Below are positions 53,391 through 62,079 of a DNA stretch of 64,000 nucleotides, piece after piece. How positions within the stretch are numbered: position 1 is the stretch's first letter; each line of letters begins with the position of its first letter. Source of the stretch: Umbilicaria muhlenbergii (Eukaryota > Ascomycota > Lecanoromycetes > Umbilicariales > Umbilicariaceae); the NCBI GenBank assembly GCA_000611775.1, contig KK106986.1, positions 186,001 to 250,000 of the forward strand, in the 5' to 3' direction. The position numbers were made by a program, and so were the translations under genes. A model generated the notes under the pieces. The model was given only the letters and a program-made list of their open reading frames with translations, ran no database searches and had not been told where the DNA came from.

Positions 53391-55829
53391 ATGATATCAT
53401 CTACATCGTCTCAAATGGAAGACGACACCGACTCCCGCACCGCTGCGTTTGAGCGCAAGAGGCCCCTCGGAGAATCTGAGAACAACAGTCATGAAGCTGC
53501 TACCTCCGGGCAGAGCACGCCTCGAAAGCGCGTCAAACGTCAGGACAAGGCAGGGGGACAAGATCTAGGAAATTCCGTACCTGTTGGAGGCAACTTCAGC
53601 ACAAGTACGATTCCAATAGATGATGCCGATGATAGTGGATCTGTTGTGTCCTCCGATAGTGACGCCAATAAGCTTGGAGGTGTGTCGCCGAGACAAGCAG
53701 ATCAGAAGCTTGGTGGAGCGGCACCATCAATCAACTGGAACGTTGGTAGCAAAGCGAGGATACGCACAACTCTTGGTGGCTCTCCTACTGTCAACAGAAC
53801 GAATTCACAAGCATCACTGTCACTGTCAGCGCCAATCAGTCAGGCGCAGGCAAAGGATTCATCTGGCAGAACGAGCACCGAGAATACGCCACGGCTAATC
53901 GGCACATTGACTATTCAAGAAGATGGCCGGCCGACTGTGGCTTTGGACCCTTCGATTCCAGAGATACCGGGCATAAAGAGTGGATTGCTATCAACCAACG
54001 TAAAGCTCTTGAATCCACCGCCCGGAATTGTCCATACATCACTCCTAGATAATGTCAGTGGAGATGTTTCGCAGCACATAGTAAAGGATGGCCAGACTTC
54101 TGAGGATGATGATGGTGTTATTCTGAACCTCCAGAGCGAGCAAGAGAGCGGTGAAATCACAGAAGGTGACTTGTATCATGGAAAAAACGAAGGAGATAAC
54201 GCCCAAGTCGAGAACGGCCGAATGGAGATAGAGGAGCCTGTTGCAGAAAGAGAGAAGAAGCAACTGGGATCTCCTGACGAGGGTATTCCATCGAAGAACA
54301 AGGTCGTTGTGAAGAACCTTCCGTTTGAACTTAGTGACAATGAGGTTCGTCAGCTACATTAGTCGTCTTTCCACGTGCCCTGCTGATCCGAGGTTCCACA
54401 GCTTAAGGAAAGCTTTGCAGCGTACATGCCAACGGTCGTTAGCATCGCTCTTCGCAATAATTCTCGCTCACGGCTGGAGAAAGTGCCAAAGGCTCCCGAA
54501 ACCCGCATTGGACGTGGATTTGGGTTCGTAACGTTCGAAACGGAGGAGACACAGCAAAGAGCGATTAGCGAAATGAACGGCACGTTGATCAAAGGCCGGA
54601 ATATCTCCGTCAAGGTCGCTATCGACCCCCCGGATAAGGAAGTACTTGATTCCGAAGCAGGGGAGGGCCGTCAAAAGAATAACGTGGCTATCGAGGGGAA
54701 TCAGACCAATGATACGATAGAAAATTCGACATCAGACCGTAGCCAGGTCGCGGCCCTTGATAGCATGAACGTCGATATTGCTAACAATGCACCGACAGAT
54801 AAGCGTCAACCACAGACTCTGGCCGACTTGACACCGGATGATTTTAAGCTACAGCTAAAGTACTTCTATGTCACCAAGAATCCACGAGAAGTAGATATGG
54901 CTAGTGCAGTCAGGTGTTTGGTGTGCATGCAAGAGGGTCACATGGCTGAGAGCTGTGAGACTCTACTTTGTACCCACTGTGGCCTTTACAAGGATCACTT
55001 CTCGAATCAGTGTCCAAATATTCGGAAGTGTCACAGGTGTCGCGAGCGTGGCCATAAGCAGGAGGAATGCCCGTACAAACTTGGCCGCTTGGCTGCAAAT
55101 GAAATGGTGTGCGATTTATGCCAGCGAAAAGGCCACACCGAGGCGAAATGCGAACTTCTCTGGCGAACATCAGGTAAGCCTTGGGAGTCGGACGTGGCAA
55201 AACGGAACATACGACGCTCGTGCTATGAATGTGGGTCAAACACGCACCTCGGCAATGATTGTCCTACGAGAAAGCCCGGAAAACCAATGGGTTCTAGTGC
55301 ATGGTCATTGGGTGAGAAAAAATCCGGATCGAATGATCCCCAGCATGGTACAATTATCAAGGGTAGAGCACAGCAAAAGCCGTCAGCAGTCGTCGACGAC
55401 AGCGAAGATGACCATGCCAACTTCTACCGTCCAAGAATACCGCAACCTGCCCGGAGCGGTCAGATCCGCATAGCAGATGAAAACCTCAACAGGTACCAGG
55501 ACGGCTCCTGGGCACCAAGCAATGAGCCCCAACGAGGCTACAAGGCTGGTGGCAGAAGAGACGACTCTTACCGGGATTCCCGTGACTATGGTTCTAATGC
55601 TTATCGACCGAATGAACGGAGGCGTTCACGGTCACCTCAACCGCGATACCCAACCCAATACGCTCCCAGAGGTGGTTATGACGGCTCTGCTGACAAGCCG
55701 CCACCACTTCCTCGAGGTCAGCCGCCGGGTCGGGCAGGAAAGGGTGGTAAGGGCAATCATGCCAAGAAGAATACGTACAAGCCTATGCCTAGCGCAGCGA
55801 AAAGTGCTTGGAGCAAGCACCGAACCTAG
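53391..55829 (+). CDS. RRM plus Air1/2-like zinc-knuckle RNA-binding protein
   Basis: Exons 53391-54344 and 54402-55829 give 793 residues; a second ATG at 53415 would remove eight. The first 300 residues are charged and disordered. An RRM follows: KVVVKNLPFELSDNE (RNP2), then after the intron GRGFGFVTFETEE (RNP1) and ISVKVAI. Then an array of five CCHC zinc knuckles: CLVCMQEGHMAESC, CTHCGLYKDHFSNQC, CHRCRERGHKQEEC, CDLCQRKGHTEAKC and CYECGSNTHLGNDC, with LLWRTSG between the fourth and fifth as in yeast Air1/Air2, where that linker contacts Trf4 in the TRAMP complex. The tail is Arg/Gly/Pro-rich. The likely role is nuclear RNA surveillance with the exosome. The intron donor is GTTCGT, a weaker form. 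Confidence 0.88.
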
Positions 55830-56260
55830 GGATGCATTTCGACGAAGTGACAATACCGGAGAAAGCATGTGCATCGGATACTGATATCTAATAGGTATCT
55901 GTATTCTGCATAGGATGGCGCTGGTGGTTTACTTTGGATGCTTCGGCCAATATACCCACCGTGTTCGAGACTTGAAATCTAGATAATTACAATACCCTCA
56001 AATGCCCAGACTCGTTTACAATGATCTGATGTTGAGCTGCCTAGAGATACACTGTATCCCGTCACGTGCCCGTCTAGCCGAAGGACGAGAGGTCGATCCG
56101 TTGTAGGGCTCAACTATCGGAAGTTTCCGTCGTGCTTGGCATTTCCGAGCTACCAAGCTTGCATGTCTCGAGCAAGCACCTGTAGCTGATCAAAAAATGC
56201 GCCGATAACCTCCAGCAACCCCTCACAGATTACGCAGTGGTTAGAAGCAGCAGACAAGAT
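55830..56260. other. Intergenic upstream of U1-C
   Basis: 431 bp, no gene seen. Confidence 0.5.
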
Positions 56261-57225
56261 GCCTAAATATAAGTCCCCCCACCCCCGAACATCAGCACAG
56301 CAATACTGACAATCCCGGCACTCTTTTGTAGGTCTTCCACTTCCCTCCCTCAAACCCGCCTCCTACATCCTCCGCAAAGCTAACACCCCTAAGGCGACTA
56401 CTGCGATGTCTACCTCACCCACGACTCGATGAGCGTGCGCAAAGCCCACAACAGCGGCCGAAATCACCTCCGCAATGTAGTCGACTACTACCAACGCAAG
56501 TCCATCCCCCAACGAAACCCCCCCCCCCAACATGAACTCTTCCCTGCCCGCAATCGCTCGCTCACTCCAACCCCCAACCCTGAGCAACTCCGACTAACAC
56601 ACACCCTTCCATTCAACAGAAATCGGCCACGAAAAAGCCCAATCCGTCATCGACTCCATCACGTCTTCCTACGCGGCCGAAGGCCAATCAGGCGCCAACC
56701 CCATGCTAGGACAGCAGGGCGGGATGGGCCAACCCTTCCCGCCGCCGCCGTTCGGCTTCCCAGGTATCACAAACCGCACCCTCCAGCCCGTCAAAGGCGC
56801 GGATGCGATAGTCGAAAATCGTGCTAACGAGCCCACCCAGGCGGCATTCCCCCACCGCCATTCGGCATGCCCGGCGGTCCCCCCGGCCCCGGATTCCCCA
56901 TGCGTACGTCCCCTCCTTCCACTTCAGCGTCCATTCTCTTTTCTGCATCTGCCACCCCACCCCATCAGCCTCTCATGCTAACGCACGCTCCATCGCAGCC
57001 CCCAACGCCGGCCGCGGCATGCCATTTCCACCCTTCCCGGGCGCCGGCGGTCCCGGCGGTATGCCACCAATGCCCGGCGGTATGCCGTTCCCGCCACCGG
57101 GCGGCCTACCGCCGAACTTTCAGTTCCCGCCGCCCGGAGGGTTCCCGCCTCCGCCGCAGGGGATGAGTCCGGTGGGTCCGGGTGGGTTTGCGCCACCGCC
57201 GGCGTTCGGGGAGGATCGGAGGTAG
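56261..57225 (+). CDS. U1 snRNP protein U1-C (Yhc1)
   Basis: U1-C helps U1 snRNA pair with 5' splice sites. Exons seen: 56394-56495, 56620-56763, 56841-56903 and 56999-57225, with a first exon at 56261-56270 (ATGCCTAAAT) inferred. Exon 2 reads [33 protein letters not shown], the U1-C zinc finger with its second Cys and both His; exon 3 continues [20 protein letters not shown]. The rest is Pro/Gly/Met-rich, as in all U1-C proteins. About 181 residues. Odd: the intron after DYYQ begins GCAAGT, a GC-AG intron, and the first intron has no GT start that joins MPK to the finger; the best position begins ATAAGT and would lose the usual FY before the first Cys. An extra acceptor-like ttttgtag followed by gt lies inside intron 1 (56331-56332). 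Confidence 0.9.
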
Positions 57226-57534
57226 TCGTGTCGTGGACTAGGGGGATAAAGGTGGGGCGGCGGTGGAATGATACCCGAGTGTGGTTGGAGAAAGAGAGGG
57301 GGGGGGGGGGGGGAAGTTGCGTGTCAGGTGGCTTGTCAGATCTTTGGGCGTCAAGGAAAGGAAAAGCAAGGAGTGCTGTATTCTACAACAGACACCCATC
57401 AGATCCGGCGCTGTATTCCTCGGCCGCCAGCACTCATCATGCCAATCCTACAAAACCATAAACCTATCAACAACCGAACCCCTGATCCCGAAACACAACC
57501 TCATCACCGCTCGCAAAGCCAATCTCCACCCCTC

Positions 57535-57927
57535 NNNNNNNNNNNNNNNNNNNNNNNNNNNNNNNNNNNNNNNNNNNNNNNNNNNNNNNNNNNNNNNNNN
57601 NNNNNNNNNNNNNNNNNNNNNNNNNNNNNNNNNNNNNNNNNNNNNNNNNNNNNNNNNNNNNNNNNNNNNNNNNNNNNNNNNNNNNNNNNNNNNNNNNNNN
57701 NNNNNNNNNNNNNNNNNNNNNNNNNNNNNNNNNNNNNNNNNNNNNNNNNNNNNNNNNNNNNNNNNNNNNNNNNNNNNNNNNNNNNNNNNNNNNNNNNNNN
57801 NNNNNNNNNNNNNNNNNNNNNNNNNNNNNNNNNNNNNNNNNNNNNNNNNNNNNNNNNNNNNNNNNNNNNNNNNNNNNNNNNNNNNNNNNNNNNNNNNNNN
57901 NNNNNNNNNNNNNNNNNNNNNNNNNNN
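57535..57927. other. Assembly gap (393 N)
   Basis: Run of 393 N inside proline-rich coding sequence of the calponin-homology gene; its real length is unknown. Confidence 0.99.
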
Positions 57928-59612
57928 GGCGGGGCGGTTGGGGAGGCGGGGTTTCTGTTGAGGGGATGCGAGGAGTGGGGAGGGGTCGCGGGGGTTGGGG
58001 GGGTGGGGTGGCTGCCTCGCGGTCTGAGGGGGTGGTGGTGCCGAAGGGCTCGGTGTGGTGGTTTGCCCATTCGCGGCGGAGGTAGTCGCGTTCGGTGGCG
58101 CGCCAGGAGTCGGGGTTGTGGTGGTGGGAGTGTGGGGGTTGGGCGTTTGAGGGGGTGCGGTTTCGAGAGCGCTCGCGCTGGGCGTCTTCTTTGCGGCGGG
58201 TGTTGAGGTCGTGGGCCTCGAGGGCGTGGTGACGGTCTTGCTGCATGCGTTCTTGACGCTCGCGCTCGTATTGGCGCTCTCGCTCTTTGGCTTTCTCGAG
58301 TTCGCGCTCGAGTTCCTTGACCCGCTCGCGTTCTGCCATGCGTTCTGCATCTTCGCCGTTTGGGCTCTTCGGGAATTGGCGTTGCTCAGCTTGGTACTGA
58401 CTTAAGAATTGACCCTTTAGACGTGCATCGCTAGTGGCTCTCTTTCGCTGCCGTTCCTTTTCGAGCCTGGCTTCCGCTTCTCTCTCTTCCTGTATCCGGG
58501 CCTCCTCTTCCTCCTTCCATCTCCGTTCTTCTTCTTCCCACCTACGTTTCTCTTCCTCTGCTGCTTTCCTCTCTACCTCTCTCTGCTTCCTCGTCTCTTC
58601 CTCCCACCTTTGCTCTTCGGCTATCCTCTGCCTTTCCTCTTCTGCCTCCCTTTCCACCCGTCGCTTGTGCTCTGCCTCTTCTGCCTGTAGCCTCAGTCGT
58701 TCTGCCTCCGCTTCTTCTTCGCGCCTCCTACGCTCTTTCTCCGCCAGATTGGGTACTTTAGGTGCCGGCGTAGTAATCTGCCTTCTTCCACCAAATGTGA
58801 TGCCCTGGTTCCCTTGGCTGGCGCCACCCATGTATCCATATTGATGTATATTCCAAGCTGGGGTTGTCGCTCCCTCATCCGTCCTCTTACTCCAGCTGCT
58901 GACACCTCCACTGGGTGACGTAACTCCATCACCTCTTGTGAGTGTTGAGCTGTTTGAGCTGAACATCTTCGTAGGACTCGCCCTTCCCTCATTATTCTGT
59001 GACATGGGCTTGAAAGAGCCAGAGCTACTTTCGCTGGCATTGCTTGCACCTCTGCCTCGGTTGAAACCGCCATTGCTTGTTCCAGTAATCTGTGGGCTGA
59101 TAACACCACCTCTGCTCTTTGCCCCAATAGCCCTAGAAAACCGGTTCGGCTGAAGGATATGAGCCTTCCTGCTGAAAGCGCCAAGACATTGTAGCACCTG
59201 CGCCGGATCCTTGGATTCGTACAGATCAACTGTAAGAAAAACATCGTGAGGCGGGAGACTCAGAGGTGGTGATTGGCATGCGCGTAGGAAATGAGAGATG
59301 TTCTCCATCTGAACGAAAGGCATCGACGATGCTTTGTAGCGTACACCTGGAGGACCGATTGCGAGGTTGATAAGCCTGACACAAGTCATGTCAGTCGTAG
59401 TACGCATATATGGCCGATCCAACACCTCAAGGTGCACATGCATACTTGCAGAGAACAGATCCATCTTTCAGTGCCTCCAACAAGTCTCCTGCGGCTATGC
59501 GCTCCCCAAGTACTTCCTCGATCCATTCCCTGACCTCGTTGGCGGCTTGCGGCGTATACTTCCCAAGCCGCAGATTACGCATATCCTTATCAAGAGACGA
59601 TACGGAAGCCAT
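57928..59612 (-). CDS. Calponin-homology and coiled-coil protein (3' end in gap)
   Basis: Exon 1 is 59612-59446, exon 2 runs from 59375 into the gap at 57927. The protein starts MASVSSLDKDMRNLRLGKYT and has a complete CH domain: AANEVREWIEEVLGER, LKDGSVLCKLINLAIGPPGV, FVQMENISHFLRACQS and PPHDVFLTVDLYESKDPAQV, about residues 15-125, as in transgelin/Scp1. A Ser/Gly-rich linker with a calponin-like HQYGYMGGASQGNQGI near residue 225 follows, then about 200 residues of Glu/Arg-rich coiled coil (EEEAEAERLRLQAEEAEHKR and on) and a Pro-rich stretch before the gap. CH domains of this type bind and bundle actin; the calponin-like repeat supports that. The C-terminus is hidden; minus-strand frames left of the gap end at 57448, 57467 or 57504. 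Confidence 0.85.
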
Positions 59613-60003
59613 CGTGGTGATATTTCCTAGACTAATCCCTCGTATGAAACTGGCGCGTGGAAGTATTGAAGTAGTGCGCTCGATGGTCAACTGGAATGCG
59701 CAGACGCCTAGCGGGCAGTTGCAACCCCCCGGTGCGGAACGATTCCACTGCTTTCTACCTTGGGGTTTGGACTACACTACCCATGGGTCTGGTTGTAAGT
59801 AGATCGAAGATACTATGCACAATATCAAGTTAAGCTGTTGTACAACGGAAATAGTGCAGCTGTGGAGGAATCCCGAGGGAGGGGATGTTGACAGCCCTAC
59901 GGCCTAGACTATAACGAACGACTGCCGGCATATGCATGTTATTTCTACATTGAGGCCTCCGTCATAAATCATTCCTGTCTAGAACCTCCACATCAACAGC
60001 ACC
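59613..60003. promoter_or_regulatory. Divergent intergenic region, CH protein / NDUFAF2
   Basis: 391 bp between start codons facing away from each other. No gene seen. Confidence 0.45.
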
Positions 60004-60773
60004 ATGTCTTCTTCTCCAGCCAACCCACTAAAAAGACTCTGGTTCCGATGGAAGAGCCTCAAACTCCCGTGGCGGCGGCGATGGCTCGCAGGTAAGCCCT
60101 TCCACCACCCCCCAACCCCACCGTAGAAGAACCCTAACAGCCCCGTCCCACCCCTCAGGCTCCGACCTCTTCGGCAACACCTTCTGGGAATTCAAAGACA
60201 GTTTGAACGCCAACCGCCTGCGCCGCATCGTAAACTACAACCCACGAGCCCACTACTCCGACATCCACATCACCCGTCCGCCTCCCTCTCCCCCCCCCCA
60301 ACAAAACAAAACAAAAAACAAATCCCTCTCTTCCCAAAATTAAAAACCTCAACTAACCCCCCCTCCCAGCTCAATGGCACCAATGGCTCCGACACACCCG
60401 CGCCTCCCCCCCCTCCCTCGCCGAACAACAAGCAGACATAACGCGGCAACTGCAACTGAAACAGCTCGCCCGCCTCGCCGACGAGCGCTGGGCGTCCAAA
60501 CCGTCGTTCCTGGACGACCCGCGGAAGCTGGCGCATGCGGGGCCGGCGACGCTGCCGAGAGATCGAGGAGGGTATGCGGGCGAGACGGACGAGGAGGGGA
60601 AGGAGGGGGTGAGGGGCGCGGTTGGGGGCGCGGAGGATGTTGTTGGGGGAGCGGGGGAGAAGAGGGGGATAAGGGGGAAGGATGAGAATCCGTGGAAGAG
60701 GAGTGGGAGGGAGAATCCGGGGGCGGATTGGCAGCCGGATGCTTGGACGCCGCGGATGCCGGTGAAGAAATGA
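60004..60773 (+). CDS. Complex I assembly factor NDUFAF2-like (B17.2L/mimitin)
   Basis: Exons 60004-60091, 60159-60275 and 60370-60773 give 202 residues. The basic start MSSSPANPLKRLWFRWKSLK LPW suits mitochondria. Core signature of the NDUFA12/NDUFAF2 family: AGSDLFGNTFWEF, RRIVNYNPRAHYSDIHI, TPQWHQWLRHTRASPPSLAE Q. The C-terminal half is charged and ends DAWTPRMPVKK, longer than the structural subunit NDUFA12, which favours the assembly factor. NDUFAF2 acts on late intermediates of complex I in the inner membrane. Both introns are phase 1, 67 and 94 nt. NDUFA12 is the alternative, less likely by the length and the disordered tail. Confidence 0.87.
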
Positions 60774-61173
60774 TGGGATGGGGTGGGCTCGAACGGGTTG
60801 GGAGGAGCGGTGTTCGGTGCTTGTGGGGATTGAATGGAGGTTGAGCGGGAAGGTACTGTAGCAATCGGTGTGGGGTATTTTTGGGGGCTGAATGAGATGT
60901 GGATCTGATCTCGGCTGCTCTATGTAGATACCTTGGCACGACAACAGCGATACTGATGATATACACGAGAAATGTATATAAAAATCTCAACCCATCATTA
61001 CAGGTTTATACCATGGCTGCTTAGCCAGCAATGCAACGATCTATATCACAACAGAAGAGGGTCCAATACACCCATACAGCCATGAGGTACCCCTTCCAGA
61101 TCATATGCAAGATCCCGTATCTTTTAACCTCCTCGGTACCCAATCATTCCAAAATGCGATGCGCTCAGCTTAC
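60774..61173. other. Intergenic between convergent genes, no gene seen
   Basis: 400 bp, no motif. Confidence 0.5.
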
Positions 61174-62079
61174 CTAGCTGCTTGTAGACGTCGAGCTTGC
61201 TGTAGCGCTCGACGAACGTTTCCCACCATGATGGTAGCCCCTCAGCTTCGGCAGACCCGGCATACCATATTGCGGCATGCCAAGCCCACATTGTTGTTGC
61301 AGCAATCTATCCAAAGCACCCGGAGAACAATCCGCAATGTACTGCTGGACTTCCGTATACAGATTACCCGCAGAGGTGCCGTTAGAGCCTGCAGCACCCC
61401 CGGCAGCCGCCGCTTGTCTTTTGCTGCCTGCAGCAGCTGCAGAAGTAGTGGTAGAGAGTGAACTCGGTGGTGCACATTCGGCGCTGCGAGATGAAATTAG
61501 AGAGGAAATTTGGTCGGCGTTGCAGCTCATCGTAGACGAAGTCACTGGAGGCGATGTCATCGTGGGCCCGTTGCCTCCATTGGAAGCAGGTGTGGATTGT
61601 GTTGTTGTTGTAGAGCTTGACGAGGAAGCAATGCTGTCTGAGTACGTGGTAGATGCTGCGGTACTTGGCGGAGATATCGCCGTACCGGTACCTAAGGAGC
61701 CGTCGGATGGGAAGATTCCAGCTGGAATTGTGGTTGATGCTGTGCTGCTCTGCGGCGATCCTGCTTCACCTGTACCTGCAGAGCCGTCGGATGGGAAGAT
61801 GCCAGCCGGAGTTGTGGTCGATACTGTGCTGCTCGATGGCGATCCTACTGCACCTGTACCCGCGGAGCCGTCTGATGGGAAGATGCCGCTTGGGGTACTG
61901 GAGGTAGCTGCGGCATCTTGGCTTATGGTGGTGGAGGGTGCTGCGGCATCTTGGCTTGTTGTATTGGAGGAAGTGGCGCTGGCTGATATGGAATTGGCGT
62001 CTTGTTGGGGTTGGGGTTTTGGAGCAGCTGTTGCTATGCTGAGAATTGCGAGAACGAGAGGGAGGTATTCAAGCTTCAT
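61174..62079 (-). CDS. Ser/Thr-rich secreted or wall protein with internal repeats
   Basis: One exon, 301 residues from MKLEYLPLVLAILSIATAAP, a clear signal peptide; an in-frame ATG at 62106 would add nine residues. The mature chain is rich in Ser, Thr and Ala, fit for O-mannosylation. Residues 65-148 are three tandem 28-residue repeats, each starting GIFPSDGS. Behind them are a Thr/Ser run and a domain with four Cys (SCNADQ, AECAPP, ADCSPG, QQCGLG) and two dibasic KR sites (GSKRQAAA, GGKRSSS) that Kex2-type proteases could cut. No GPI signal is seen at the end (TASSTSTSS). Likely cell-wall or surface; possibly a processed repeat peptide. No named family. Confidence 0.7.
   Translation of the reverse strand: MKLEYLPLVLAILSIATAAPKPQPQQDANSISASATSSNTTSQDAAAPSTTISQDAAATSSTPSGIFPSDGSAGTGAVGSPSSSTVSTTTPAGIFPSDGSAGTGEAGSPQSSTASTTIPAGIFPSDGSLGTGTAISPPSTAASTTYSDSIASSSSSTTTTQSTPASNGGNGPTMTSPPVTSSTMSCNADQISSLISSRSAECAPPSSLSTTTSAAAAGSKRQAAAAGGAAGSNGTSAGNLYTEVQQYIADCSPGALDRLLQQQCGLGMPQYGMPGLPKLRGYHHGGKRSSSATASSTSTSS
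61636..61887 (-). repeat. 84-bp coding tandem repeat, three copies
   Basis: Three in-frame copies of an 84-bp unit in the Ser/Thr-rich protein gene. Copies one and two are closest; copy three has drifted in its second half. Confidence 0.9.

Noticed and set aside
57268-58206. Plus-strand frame running through the large gap
   Set aside because: Open only because N codons contain no stops; the minus-strand CH protein explains the region.
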